DNA of 44,197 bases from CAZUQA01 sp964622375 (GTDB taxonomy: Bacteria; Bacillota_I; Bacilli_A; Erysipelotrichales; Erysipelotrichaceae), in assembly GCA_964622375.1 (NCBI GenBank), contig CAZUQA010000067.1, forward strand, positions 1 to 44,197. The letters run 5' to 3'. The translations under genes and the position numbers were made by a program. The notes under the pieces are model-generated. The model was not told the origin of the DNA, did no database searches, and saw only the letters and a program-made list of their open reading frames with translations. Below are positions 16,309-24,491 of the stretch, one piece after another (the first letter of the stretch is position 1; each line of letters begins with the position of its first letter).

Positions 16309-17004
16309 TTGCAACATGCAGTTTTAGCAGAAGTACGGGGGAAAATACTGGTATCCTGCCAAGGAACTAATGAACCTTTTTGTCGGCCTGAGCACATGCT
16401 CCTGATGGCAAAAGCGGCATATTTTGGCGGTTGTGCCGGGTTTCGAGCTAATACGCCCCCAAATATCAGAGCTATAAAAGGGGAGTTTCCCACTGTACCG
16501 ATGATTGGAATTTACAAGATTGTCGAGGGAGATTCGGAGGTTTACATCACCCCGAACATGGAAGCCGTTGACGAGTTAGTTGCATTAAACTGTGAGATTA
16601 TTGCCCTGGATGGGACTAATCGCAAGAATTTTAAAGGGAATTTTGCCTGGGAGTTTCTCAAGGAAGTAAAAGAGAAATATCCCAATCAGTGTTTGATGGC
16701 AGATATTGCCACCATTGAAGATGCCAGATTATCGGTGCAAGCCGGAGCGGATATTATTGCAACGACATTATGTGGTTATACTGCCGATTCGGCAGAATTT
16801 AAAACTAAAGTGAATTACGACTTAATTGCGCAAATTAAAACAGAATTTCCGGATACTTTCGTCATCTGTGAAGGCAAACTCTGGTCACCGGATGATGCGC
16901 AGAAGGCTTTTGACAGTGGCGCAGATGCCTTGGTCATAGGGACAGCGATTACCAATCCCTTATCAATAACAAAACGCTTTGTTGATAATGTTGTCAAGAA
17001 ATAA
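16309..17004 (+). CDS. nanE: N-acetylmannosamine-6-phosphate 2-epimerase
   Basis: Converts ManNAc-6-phosphate to GlcNAc-6-phosphate in sialic acid and ManNAc use. The 231-residue TIM-barrel protein keeps the family's functional residues: Arg46 in GFRANTP, catalytic Lys70 in GIYK, Asp132 in MADIAT, Glu188 in CEGKLWSP, and the phosphate-binding end GADALVIGTAIT. The start is a TTG at 16309; the AAAGGAGG site (16294-16301) sits 7 bases before it and no ATG fits. SIS and PTS genes follow on the same strand, so incoming sugar phosphate probably feeds this enzyme. Confidence 0.95.
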   Translation: MQHAVLAEVRGKILVSCQGTNEPFCRPEHMLLMAKAAYFGGCAGFRANTPPNIRAIKGEFPTVPMIGIYKIVEGDSEVYITPNMEAVDELVALNCEIIALDGTNRKNFKGNFAWEFLKEVKEKYPNQCLMADIATIEDARLSVQAGADIIATTLCGYTADSAEFKTKVNYDLIAQIKTEFPDTFVICEGKLWSPDDAQKAFDSGADALVIGTAITNPLSITKRFVDNVVKK

Positions 17005-17020
17005 GGAGGAAAAAGAGCAA

Positions 17021-17725
17021 ATGCGTAACAGATATTATGCAGTTGTAGAAGAGATTTTGAAAAAAGTTGAAGAAACCCAAAGCGAGAACGTTACCAAAGC
17101 TGCCCAACTTATCGCCGAATCGATAATGAGTGGTGGCTTACTACAAGCTTTTGGCAGTGGACACTCAATGGCAGCAGCTATCGAGATCACCGGTAGAGCC
17201 GGTGGCTTAATACCAGCCAAACAGATTAAGGAACCATCGCAAGGGAAGTATGAAAAAATCGAAGGTGTGGGAGCATTGTTCTGCCAGCAATTGGATGTGC
17301 GCAAAGAGGATGTGGTGGTATTAATATCAAACTCCGGTCGTAATCCACTGCCGATTGAAATCGCGATCTATTGCCGAGAAAAAGGGGCGAAGGTTATTGT
17401 GTTTACCAGCCTAGAAGCCAGTAAAAAACTGAGCAGCAAGCACAGTAGTGGCAAGAACCTCTGGGAATTTGCCGATGTGGTTATCGACAACTGTGTGCCT
17501 GACGGCGATGCCGCTATTGAAGTAGAAGGTTTACCGGTGAAAGTCGGTGGGACTTCGAGTGTTTCAGTGGCCGTGCTGGAAAATGCTATGATGTTGGAAG
17601 CTATCGAGATTATGGTAAGCAAGGGCTTTGTTCCACCGGTATTTGTCAGTGCCAATGTCGACTATGGTCAGGAGCACAACGAGAAATATCGGATGCAGTA
17701 CTTTGATCGTTTGTACCATGTATAA
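17021..17725 (+). CDS. SIS-domain sugar-phosphate binding protein (UPF0309 type)
   Basis: The 234-residue protein contains one sugar isomerase (SIS) fold, with the loop AFGSGHSM (43-50), the phosphate-contact stretch LISNSGRNPLPIE, and a conserved tail with NVDYGQEHNEKY. The family resembles UPF0309 proteins, whose reaction is not established; they are thought to act on or sense phosphosugars. The start at 17021 is chosen for the AAGGAGG site (17003-17009); an in-frame ATG at 16979 lies inside nanE. Placed between nanE and PTS genes, it likely handles an amino-sugar phosphate. Confidence 0.85.
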   Translation: MRNRYYAVVEEILKKVEETQSENVTKAAQLIAESIMSGGLLQAFGSGHSMAAAIEITGRAGGLIPAKQIKEPSQGKYEKIEGVGALFCQQLDVRKEDVVVLISNSGRNPLPIEIAIYCREKGAKVIVFTSLEASKKLSSKHSSGKNLWEFADVVIDNCVPDGDAAIEVEGLPVKVGGTSSVSVAVLENAMMLEAIEIMVSKGFVPPVFVSANVDYGQEHNEKYRMQYFDRLYHV

Positions 17726-18016
17726 GTAGTTCAGCAGTGTTTTCTTAAAAAAGTTTAGTGGAAATGTTACCTCAAAGAATTTGATTGAATTATTTAATTA
17801 ACAGCCTTTGAGGAGATATAGAGAAGGGGGTGAGTAAAAAAGAAAGGAAGAATTAAGCAGATAGCTGTAGGGAGCTATCATCACAGGGCTGGCTTAACTG
17901 ATTTTCGGGGACTTTTTGTTTATAACCCTTCAATGTTAGCCAGCGTAGTTAGTAGTTGTTATTGGCAGTAAATTGCATGTTATTGTTATCTTGTATTAGA
18001 AAGAATGGAGGAGAAT
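17726..18016 (+). other. Structured leader-like gap before the PTS genes
   Basis: No gene, but several inverted repeats: CCTCAAAG/CTTTGAGG (17770-17777 and 17806-17813), a perfect hairpin GATAGCT/AGCTATC with 6-base loop (17860-17866 and 17873-17879), and CTGGCTTAAC/GTTAGCCAG (17889-17898 and 17935-17943, one bulge). No T-run follows any of them. They could attenuate, protect or regulate the downstream mRNA. Confidence 0.45.
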
Positions 18017-18760
18017 ATGCAAATAGAATTAGGATATGCGTTATATGTAGCTCTAATTTGTACCATCATCGGCTGGCTCGGATACGGCATAAACAGCTTC
18101 GGCATAAACAAACCGATTATTGCCGGCCCGATTGTTGGACTGTTGTTAGGCGACATCAAAACCGGTATTTATATCGGCGCAACTTTAACTTTAGTATATT
18201 TGGGTATCGTTGGGGTAGGAGCAGCAATTCCGGTTAACCAGACTATTGCCACAACTGTGTCAACAGCATTAACAATCATTACTAAAATTGATCCAGAATT
18301 AGCCATGGCTCTGGCAGTTCCGGTAGCGGTATTGGGACAATTAGACAGAATGCTGGCTTGGGTCATTAACTCAGCATGGATGCACTTAGGGGATAAATTT
18401 GCCGCAAATGATAATCTAAGAGGAATCGAAATGCTTAGTTGGGTCGGTTCCTTGGTGTTCTTTATTGCCGAATTTGTTCCGGTATTTCTCTGCATTTATT
18501 TAGGATCAACATTCGTTGGTAGTTTGAATGAATTAATGCCGGCGTGGTTTATGGGCTGGTTGAAAACTGCCACCGGTATGTTACCGGCATTAGGTTTTGG
18601 TATGTTATATACCATGATGTACAAAAAGGAATTCATTGCTTATTTTATCGTAGGTTTTGTTGTTTCGGCTTATTTCGGCGGCAACCTACAATCAGTTGCT
18701 TTGCTTGGTATGGTAGGGGCTTTACTGTACTTCTTCAAAGCAGATAGGAAGGAGGCATAA
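18017..18760 (+). CDS. PTS mannose/fructose/sorbose family IIC component
   Basis: Membrane channel subunit of a phosphotransferase system that imports and phosphorylates a hexose or amino sugar. The 247-residue protein is hydrophobic throughout with about seven segments and the family blocks GPIVGLLLGDIKTGIYIGA (about 37-55) and GVGAAIPVNQTIATTV (about 66-81). The start at 18017 is set by GGAGGAG (18007-18013), which itself contains an upstream in-frame ATG at 18005. The IID gene follows after 2 bases. Together with nanE this suggests ManNAc or a related amino sugar as substrate, which is inference from context. Confidence 0.93.
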   Translation: MQIELGYALYVALICTIIGWLGYGINSFGINKPIIAGPIVGLLLGDIKTGIYIGATLTLVYLGIVGVGAAIPVNQTIATTVSTALTIITKIDPELAMALAVPVAVLGQLDRMLAWVINSAWMHLGDKFAANDNLRGIEMLSWVGSLVFFIAEFVPVFLCIYLGSTFVGSLNELMPAWFMGWLKTATGMLPALGFGMLYTMMYKKEFIAYFIVGFVVSAYFGGNLQSVALLGMVGALLYFFKADRKEA

Positions 18761-18762
18761 CA

Positions 18763-19596
18763 ATGGCGGAAGTTAAGTTTGATAAAAAAGATCTTTGGAC
18801 AGCTTATTATCGCATTCGGATGTTTCCGATGTGCACGATAAACTACGAACGTTTTCAATCTTTACAATATTGTATGTCTTTAGTTCCCGCGATGAAAAAG
18901 CTCTATCCCGATAACAAGGAAGAGAGAATCGCGATGGCGAAACGTCACATGGAATTCTACAATACGACACCAACTTTCATTTTGGTTAATATGGGAATTA
19001 CAATGGCGCAAGAAGAAAAAATCGCTAATATGGAGCCATCGGAAGATCGCGATGTCTTGATTGCTTCTGTCAATGCCGTTAAAACCTCATTGATGGGACC
19101 ATTAGCCGGTGTCGGAGACTCCTTGGGGGCCACGATTTCCGCTATTTTGGGTTCAATCTCAGCTGGTTTTGCATTAAACGGTTCAATTTTCGGAGCTTTT
19201 CTGTATTTTATCGGTATCAATATTTACGAGTTAGGTCTGGCTTGGTATATGTACAATTACAGCTATACTAATGGTACTAAATTCATTACCGACATGAACA
19301 AAAGCGGTCTATTACAACGCTTCATGGATGCTGCAACTATACTTGGCTTAACATCTTTAGGCGCTCTGGTTCCTTCCTGGATTGGCTTCAATTTGAATAA
19401 AGAGTTTATATTTAATGGTTATGCCATAAACTTCCAAACTCAGTTGAACAATGTATTCCCGGGTTTGGTACCTTTGACCTTAACTTTGATTCTTGCTTCG
19501 CTGTACAAGAGAAAAGTATCAGCGATTAAACTTGTTATTGTTATCTTCATTTTAGCGTTTATAATGTCTATGTTAGGCTTTGGTCGTCCAAGTTAA
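18763..19596 (+). CDS. PTS mannose/fructose/sorbose family IID component
   Basis: Second membrane subunit of the PTS importer, unique to the mannose class. The 277-residue protein has a soluble N-terminal part with the conserved FNTTP-like motif FYNTTPTF (about 65-72) and the block VNAVKTSLMGPLAGVGDSLG (about 103-122). Hydrophobic segments follow in the C-terminal half. An AAGGAGG site precedes the ATG, and only 2 bases separate it from the IIC gene. Confidence 0.94.
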   Translation: MAEVKFDKKDLWTAYYRIRMFPMCTINYERFQSLQYCMSLVPAMKKLYPDNKEERIAMAKRHMEFYNTTPTFILVNMGITMAQEEKIANMEPSEDRDVLIASVNAVKTSLMGPLAGVGDSLGATISAILGSISAGFALNGSIFGAFLYFIGINIYELGLAWYMYNYSYTNGTKFITDMNKSGLLQRFMDAATILGLTSLGALVPSWIGFNLNKEFIFNGYAINFQTQLNNVFPGLVPLTLTLILASLYKRKVSAIKLVIVIFILAFIMSMLGFGRPS

Positions 19597-19625
19597 GCTT
19601 TGTTAGTCTAACTACATAATTAATT

Positions 19626-19648
19626 CCCGCCGGCAATCTGCCGGCGGG
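19626..19648 (+). other. GC-rich intergenic hairpin between IID and IIB genes
   Basis: Perfect 10-bp stem CCCGCCGGCA/TGCCGGCGGG (19626-19635 and 19639-19648) with a 3-base loop and no T-run. It is unusually GC-rich for this window. It may stabilise or process the mRNA, or slow transcription, giving different levels of IIB and the membrane subunits. Confidence 0.7.
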
Positions 19649-19671
19649 ATACCAAAAGGAGAAGGATTTTT

Positions 19672-20157
19672 ATGGCTATTTTATTGTATCGCGTTGATGG
19701 CAGAATGTTACACGGACAAGTATGTACCACTTATGGCAGAATGTGGCGTATCGATGAATATCTTGTTATTAACGAAGAAATTGCGAAAAATGAATTGCAG
19801 ATATCCTTGTTAGAGATGGCAGCGATGGGAGCAAGAGTGCATGTTCTCAGCCCCAAAGATGCTTATGAATTTTTGGCAAATGATAAATGCAAAGGCAGCA
19901 ACACGATTGTTGTCTTTAAGGAATTGATGGATGCTGTTGAAGTTATAGTCGATTACGGTTTGAAAGTTGAAGCTTTACAAATCGGTACGATGTTCAACAA
20001 CAAAGACGGCACCCGCAAAAAGTATGATATTTCATTGTTTGCCAATGATGAAGATGCTAAACAATTTAGGAAGCTTGCGGATAAAGGAGTAGCGTTAACT
20101 TACCAAGCAGTTCCGGATTCCAAAGAAAAACAATTGTCAAGCATGGTTCAGTATTAG
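19672..20157 (+). CDS. PTS mannose/fructose/sorbose family IIB component
   Basis: Cytoplasmic phosphocarrier of the importer. The 161-residue protein begins with the active-site motif RVDGRMLHGQV, in which His14 accepts the phosphoryl group from IIA and passes it to the sugar bound in IIC/IID. The length is normal for a single IIB domain. It is preceded by an AAAAGGAGAAGG site. No IIA domain is fused to it or encoded next to it, so the IIA must come from elsewhere in the genome. Confidence 0.94.
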   Translation: MAILLYRVDGRMLHGQVCTTYGRMWRIDEYLVINEEIAKNELQISLLEMAAMGARVHVLSPKDAYEFLANDKCKGSNTIVVFKELMDAVEVIVDYGLKVEALQIGTMFNNKDGTRKKYDISLFANDEDAKQFRKLADKGVALTYQAVPDSKEKQLSSMVQY

Positions 20158-20230
20158 ATAAATTCCGCTAAGCCGGAAGTACTAGAAGTTTTTAAGAAAC
20201 CGGGGACTATTATAGTTAAGGAGTGTTGAT

Positions 20231-21145
20231 ATGAAAGAACGATTTGTTCTCTTTGCTTTGACGTATCGCCAAAGGCAAAGTAAAGGGCAAAGGCGGAAGT
20301 TTATCATAGCCGCCGCTCAAACGCTGGCGGATTTAGGCTACAAAGTGGAAACCCACTTGTTTAAAATAGGATTCAAATCCGGCTTTAATTTGATTGCCGG
20401 TAGTTTGGAAAATGCGAAAACCGTCTTTATTACGGCTTTCGATACCAAAGAGCTGATACTGAACAGTAAAGCCAAGTACTATTTGTTTAATCGTGAAAAA
20501 AACCGAGATTTGTTAAGAAAAAATCTGGTAATATACTTGTTGCTATCCTTACCGGTGATGGTGGCGACGATTTATATTCTGCAACAAGCTATTGCAGCCG
20601 AAGGTCTTAAACGTATTGTGTTTTTTGTCTTATCTGTTTTTACTGCTTTACTGGCAACCCGAATATCACGTGGTTGGCCTGCGAATCGGAATTTTCAAAA
20701 ATCATCAGCTTTATTTATGATGTTTGAGTTAGCAGCGGAATTGGCGGCAAAAGATTGTTGTTTCGTATTTACCGATCTGTCTTTGTACCATGCAATAGGG
20801 GAGACGATGTTCATCAATGAACACAATCTAAAAGCCAAAAAAGTCGTCTATATTGAGAGTTGCTGCAACTCGGATAAACTGCTTTGCGGCTATTCTGACA
20901 ATATCAGCCAAAAGAACTTGACCACAATAAAGTCACTTTCCGCTTTTGACTATTTATGCCAGCAAGATGTTCCTCAAGCGAAAAGCGGCGGTTTTGAGTA
21001 TTATTTTGTCAGTGAGTTTGTCACAGATAACGGTAATGAGCCGTATTTGGCAAACTTCTGTAGCCGGAAAGATACTAATCTCAATGAAGCCAGCTTCAAT
21101 AAAGCGAAAACTACAATAAAAGAATTATACCGAGCGCTGAGTTAA
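20231..21145 (+). CDS. Unrecognised membrane protein, possible inactive M28-like fold
   Basis: I do not recognise this 304-residue protein with certainty. It has two adjacent hydrophobic segments (about 98-119 and 127-146) flanked by soluble parts. The order of elements recalls M28 peptidases: a VFITAFDT stretch (65-72) where M28 has its HxD region, and FVFTDLSLYHAIGETMFINE (178-197) where M28 has the Glu-Glu region. The metal ligands of those motifs are missing, so if the relation is real the protein is not a working zinc peptidase. An AAGGAG site precedes the ATG. It lies 73 bases after the PTS IIB gene and before a terminator, so it probably belongs to the amino-sugar unit. Confidence 0.75.
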   Translation: MKERFVLFALTYRQRQSKGQRRKFIIAAAQTLADLGYKVETHLFKIGFKSGFNLIAGSLENAKTVFITAFDTKELILNSKAKYYLFNREKNRDLLRKNLVIYLLLSLPVMVATIYILQQAIAAEGLKRIVFFVLSVFTALLATRISRGWPANRNFQKSSALFMMFELAAELAAKDCCFVFTDLSLYHAIGETMFINEHNLKAKKVVYIESCCNSDKLLCGYSDNISQKNLTTIKSLSAFDYLCQQDVPQAKSGGFEYYFVSEFVTDNGNEPYLANFCSRKDTNLNEASFNKAKTTIKELYRALS

Positions 21146-21180
21146 TTGGCTTTGTTACTAAAAAATCAACAGCAAAAAAG

Positions 21181-21206
21181 AAAGGCTACCAAAAGGCGCC
21201 TTTTTA
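21181..21206 (+). terminator. Terminator after the amino-sugar cluster
   Basis: Stem AAAGGC/GCCTTT (21181-21186 and 21198-21203) with an 11-base loop, preceded by an A-rich tract and continuing into T. It separates the PTS cluster from ireB. Confidence 0.55.
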
Positions 21207-21302
21207 TAATAGGCCGATTGTCGGTAATTTCTGGGTTTTCTGGGACTGCAACTATTATTTAGTGCTGAAATAAGGTAAACTATTCTTAGGAGGGTTGTGA
21301 TT

Positions 21303-21563
21303 ATGGCAAGTGAATTTGATAATACTCTGGCCTTTGAAACACAAGCGATTAAGCGTGGTCAAATCAAACTGCTATTACAGGAGACCAAAGCCGTCCTTGA
21401 AGAACGGGGTTATAACGCCGTCAATCAAATCGCCGGTTACTTGATATCCAATGACCCGGCTTATATCTCTTCCTACAAAGATGCGAGGATTAATATTCAA
21501 AGTGTGGAAAGGTACGAGATAATCGAAGAGTTGGTGCGTTTGTATTTAGAGAGTCAACAGTGA
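21303..21563 (+). CDS. ireB: IreB family regulatory phosphoprotein (UPF0297)
   Basis: Small cytoplasmic protein of 86 residues. In enterococci IreB is phosphorylated on N-terminal threonines by the PASTA kinase IreK and lowers cephalosporin resistance. The core GYNAVNQIAGYLISNDPAYI and KDAR followed by a C-terminal IEELVRLYL helix match the family. The N-terminal region contains Thr8 and Thr13 as possible phosphorylation sites. The ATG at 21303 lies 8 bases after AGGAGGG; a GTG at 21297 is too close to it. The gene overlaps ruvX by 4 bases. Confidence 0.93.
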   Translation: MASEFDNTLAFETQAIKRGQIKLLLQETKAVLEERGYNAVNQIAGYLISNDPAYISSYKDARINIQSVERYEIIEELVRLYLESQQ

Positions 21564-21997
21564 GAATCGTCGGTTTAGATTTGGGTAGTAAAACCTGTGG
21601 TGTGGCGCAATCCGATCCCGGTGGTACTATCGCTTTGGGTGTTAAAACTCTGGTTTTTGAAGATGATGACTATGAAGGTGCTTTGGTCTTAGTGGAAGAC
21701 TTATGTCGCCAATTAGCGGCCGAAAAGATTATAATCGGTTATCCCAAACATCTGAACAATGATATTGGCGAAAGAGCAAGAATTGCCCAGATATTTGCCG
21801 ATATATTAAGTCAAGATCTAGGTATTGAGGTAATACTTTGGGATGAGCGCCTGACGACGGTAGCTGCTGAGAAAGTGTTGCTGAGTGCTGATGTGTCAAG
21901 AAAAAAACGGAAAAAAGTAGTTGATAAAATAGCGGCAACTTATATCCTACAAGGCTATTTGGACGCTGCAAACTATAGGAGCAAGAAAGATGAGTGA
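21560..21997 (+). CDS. ruvX: Holliday junction resolvase-like / pre-16S rRNA nuclease YqgF
   Basis: RNase H-like nuclease of 145 residues. The E. coli homologue takes part in 5' maturation of 16S rRNA. Seen here: the first acidic residue in GLDLGSKTCGVAQSD (Asp7), the GYPKHLNN block and WDERLTT, as in the family, and a final Asp in VVDKIAATYILQGYLD. It starts at a GTG whose last two bases form the TGA stop of ireB, a GTGA overlap that implies translational coupling. The next gene overlaps its end by 8 bases. Confidence 0.95.
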   Translation: MRIVGLDLGSKTCGVAQSDPGGTIALGVKTLVFEDDDYEGALVLVEDLCRQLAAEKIIIGYPKHLNNDIGERARIAQIFADILSQDLGIEVILWDERLTTVAAEKVLLSADVSRKKRKKVVDKIAATYILQGYLDAANYRSKKDE

Positions 21998-22277
21998 ATT
22001 TGAAGATAACAGCATAATCGTGATTGATGATTTTGGTAACGAAAAAGAAATGCAAATCTACTTTACTTTTGATAGTGAAGACTATGGCAAGAGCTATGTG
22101 CTTTTCTATGATCCGGCTAATGAGACCGAGATTTTTGCGGCGGCTTATGATGCCGAAGGTAATTTATTCCCGATAGAAGAAGAAGACCAGGAAGAGTGGA
22201 ACATGGTCAACGAGGTGTTGGAGGCTTTTAATAATGAAGAAGAAAACGATGAAGAAGAAGGAGACGAAACAGCCTAA
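21990..22277 (+). CDS. DUF1292 family protein (YrzB type)
   Basis: Strongly acidic protein of 95 residues with the DUF1292 pattern: IVIDDFGNEKEMQIYFTF, a YVLFYDPANE-like strand and an EEEDQEEW tail region. Its function is not established. It sits between ruvX and mltG as in Bacillus, which supports the call. The C-terminal end is almost wholly acidic and overlaps the mltG start by 44 bases. Confidence 0.93.
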   Translation: MSEFEDNSIIVIDDFGNEKEMQIYFTFDSEDYGKSYVLFYDPANETEIFAAAYDAEGNLFPIEEEDQEEWNMVNEVLEAFNNEEENDEEEGDETA

Positions 22278-23340
22278 AACTAAAAAATCGACAATCATTT
22301 TAGTTGTCGTTTTTATTATTTTGGTTTTAGCGGTAGGCGGTGGCTTAACTTTCGTCTATTTTAATTATGCGGACAATATGAAAGCTGCGGCACCAGGTAG
22401 TACGGTTACCGTGATTTTTACTATCGAACCGGGAGATACTATTAAGACTGTAGCTAAACGTCTGCAACAAGAGAATATGATACGCTCAGCCAGTGTTTTT
22501 GAGCTTTCAGCCCGGAAAAACAACCGCTACAATATCCAAGCCGGTAATTATGAGATATCAGCGGGAATGAGCAGTGGTCAGATCTTGAAAATTCTCAGTG
22601 ACCCGAGCAAAGCTATTCAGGAAAATATCGTATCTGTGGTTATCAAAGAAGGCTTATGGGCTAAGGATGTGGCAAAAGCTATCGCGGAAAAATGCGATAT
22701 TTCAGCTGAGGCTTTAATTGCCTTGTGGAATGATCCGGCTTATATTAGCGAATTAAACGAAAAATATTGGTTTATTTCTTTAGGGATAATCCAAAAAGGG
22801 CAAAGAGTGATTTTGGAGGGGTATTTATACCCTGACACCTATTACTTCTATAAAGATGCTGATGCCAAAGCGATTACCGAAAAGATCTTAGACAATTTTG
22901 ACGCTAAAATCGGCCCTTTGGAAGATGAAATTGCGGCTTTTCCTTACAGTGTGCAACAGGTAGTAACCCTAGCTTCCATCGTGCAATTGGAAACCGGTAA
23001 CTATGCTGACATGCCGGTGGTAGCGGGGATCTTTATGAATCGCTTGAAAAAACCGATGAAACTTCAGAGTTCGGTTTCCGTATGTTACATGCTTTATGAC
23101 TACAAAAGTCCGGCGGAATGTGAACTGGTAAAAAACCAAAAGCTCAACTCTCCCTACAACACTTATGTAATTGACGGCTTACCCTTGGGTCCGATAACCA
23201 ATCCGACCTATCAAGCGATTAAAGCGGTCATCAACTACAGCCAAACCGAGTATTTCTATTTTATCGGCAAAGACGGAGTGACCTACTTTGCGAAAACCTA
23301 TGAAGAACATCAGAGAAATATCGATAAATATCTGAGGTAA
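22234..23340 (+). CDS. mltG: Endolytic murein transglycosylase MltG
   Basis: Membrane-bound lytic transglycosylase that cuts nascent glycan strands of peptidoglycan and is thought to set their length. The 368-residue protein has a basic cytoplasmic start, one membrane segment (about 20-43), a LysM-like region with FTIEPGDTIKTVAKRL and the YceG catalytic domain. The catalytic Glu253 lies in ASIVQLETGNY; the usual context is EKETG, so the flanking residues differ. The end has GLPLGPITNPTYQAIKAV, typical of the family. The ATG at 22234 has GGAGG 9 bases ahead; a second ATG at 22249 is possible. Confidence 0.95.
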   Translation: MKKKTMKKKETKQPKTKKSTIILVVVFIILVLAVGGGLTFVYFNYADNMKAAAPGSTVTVIFTIEPGDTIKTVAKRLQQENMIRSASVFELSARKNNRYNIQAGNYEISAGMSSGQILKILSDPSKAIQENIVSVVIKEGLWAKDVAKAIAEKCDISAEALIALWNDPAYISELNEKYWFISLGIIQKGQRVILEGYLYPDTYYFYKDADAKAITEKILDNFDAKIGPLEDEIAAFPYSVQQVVTLASIVQLETGNYADMPVVAGIFMNRLKKPMKLQSSVSVCYMLYDYKSPAECELVKNQKLNSPYNTYVIDGLPLGPITNPTYQAIKAVINYSQTEYFYFIGKDGVTYFAKTYEEHQRNIDKYLR

Positions 23341-23343
23341 ATA

Positions 23344-23976
23344 ATGAAGAAACCTATCATCATTGGCATTGCCGGTGGTTCGGCATCGGGGAAATCCGCA
23401 TTATCAAAGCGCCTAACTGAAGCTTTTGAGAACACTAAATCCGTCTTAATTATCCGCATGGACGATTACTACAACGACCAAGCGGAACTTAGTATGGAAG
23501 AAAGGGTAAAAGTCAATTATGACCATCCCTTCGCTTTTGATTTTACATTGATGGTTGAACAGCTTGATCAACTGATTAATTTAAACAGCATCAAGAAACC
23601 TTTATATGATTTTGTCAATCATACCCGAAGCCAAGAATATGAGGATGTTAATCCGGCAGAAGTGATAATTTTGGAAGGTCTATTCGTATTGGAAGAGCCG
23701 GAAATCCGGGAGCGTTGTGCTATCAAGGTTTATGTCGATACTTCAGCCGATATCCGCTTTATTCGTCGGCTGATTCGTGATGTCCGCGACCGCGGGCGTA
23801 CCATCGATTCGGTGGTGCTGCAGTACACCACAACGGTGCGGGAAATGCATGAGCAGTTTATTGAACCCAGTAAGAAATATGCCGATATCATCGTACCGGA
23901 AGGTGGGCACAATGTGGTGGCTGTAGATTTATTGATAACGAAAATCAGTAGTATCCTTAATGGAAATATGCTATAG
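23344..23976 (+). CDS. udk: Uridine kinase
   Basis: Phosphorylates uridine and cytidine with ATP or GTP to give UMP and CMP in pyrimidine salvage. The 210-residue protein has the P-loop GGSASGKS (11-18), the MDDYYND segment with the catalytic Asp region, NYDHPFAFDF, and the nucleoside-binding and lid segments FIRRLIRDVRDRGRT and EPSKKYADIIVPEGG. Length is normal. It begins 3 bases after mltG and is followed by greA, the same order as in Bacillus. Confidence 0.96.
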   Translation: MKKPIIIGIAGGSASGKSALSKRLTEAFENTKSVLIIRMDDYYNDQAELSMEERVKVNYDHPFAFDFTLMVEQLDQLINLNSIKKPLYDFVNHTRSQEYEDVNPAEVIILEGLFVLEEPEIRERCAIKVYVDTSADIRFIRRLIRDVRDRGRTIDSVVLQYTTTVREMHEQFIEPSKKYADIIVPEGGHNVVAVDLLITKISSILNGNML

Positions 23977-24003
23977 TAGCTTTTGCTATCAAAGGAGAAT
24001 TAT

Positions 24004-24483
24004 ATGCCAAGTGATAATAAAGAAAAGATTTATGTGACTAAAGTCGGTTTAGCTGACCTAAAAAATGAGTTGAGTAATTTGATTAATGTTGTCAGACAAG
24101 AAGTCATCGAAGACCTGCAAGCTGCCCGTTCTATGGGTGATTTGTCGGAGAATGCCGATTACGATTCCGCCCGTGACCGTCAGGCTAAAGTTGAAGCCAG
24201 GATCCGCGAGTTGGAAAACATGCTAAACAATGTTGAAATAATCAAAGAAAACAAAGGAAGTTCCAAAACCATACGCCTGGGCTCAACTTTTACTATTATG
24301 GACTTAAGCACATCGGAAAAAGAAACTTATACTATCGTCGGTGGGGTTGAAGCTGATCCGCTTAACGGGAAGCTCTCCAATGTAACACCGCTGGCTGTTG
24401 CTTTGCTGGATCATAAAGCCGGAGAAGTGGTGCAGGTCGATGCTTTAGAGCCTTATGCCGTGAAAATCGTTTCCATCAAGTAG
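24004..24483 (+). CDS. greA: Transcription elongation factor GreA
   Basis: Rescues backtracked RNA polymerase by stimulating cleavage of the 3' end of the RNA. The 159-residue protein has the N-terminal coiled coil carrying the catalytic acidic tip in SMGDLSENADYDSARDRQ (about 45-62), followed by a C-terminal globular domain ending in VQVDALEPYAVKIV. The ATG at 24004 is chosen because AAAGGAG (23991-23997) lies 6 bases ahead; an in-frame TTG at 23983 precedes that site. A terminator-like hairpin begins 9 bases after the stop. Confidence 0.96.
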   Translation: MPSDNKEKIYVTKVGLADLKNELSNLINVVRQEVIEDLQAARSMGDLSENADYDSARDRQAKVEARIRELENMLNNVEIIKENKGSSKTIRLGSTFTIMDLSTSEKETYTIVGGVEADPLNGKLSNVTPLAVALLDHKAGEVVQVDALEPYAVKIVSIK

Positions 24484-24491
24484 GAAAAACG

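Noticed and set aside
17830..17856. Eight-codon GTG reading frame as a leader peptide
   Set aside because: The purine-rich site touches the GTG, leaving no proper spacing, and the peptide (VSKKERKN) shows no attenuator logic.
17962..17978. Sigma-54-like promoter before the PTS IIC gene (TGGCAG then TTGCA)
   Set aside because: Only 9 bases separate GG and GC instead of the strict 10, and no LevR-type activator lies in the window.
20162..20177. Hairpin TTCCG/CGGAA after the PTS IIB gene as terminator
   Set aside because: Only five pairs and no T-run follow.
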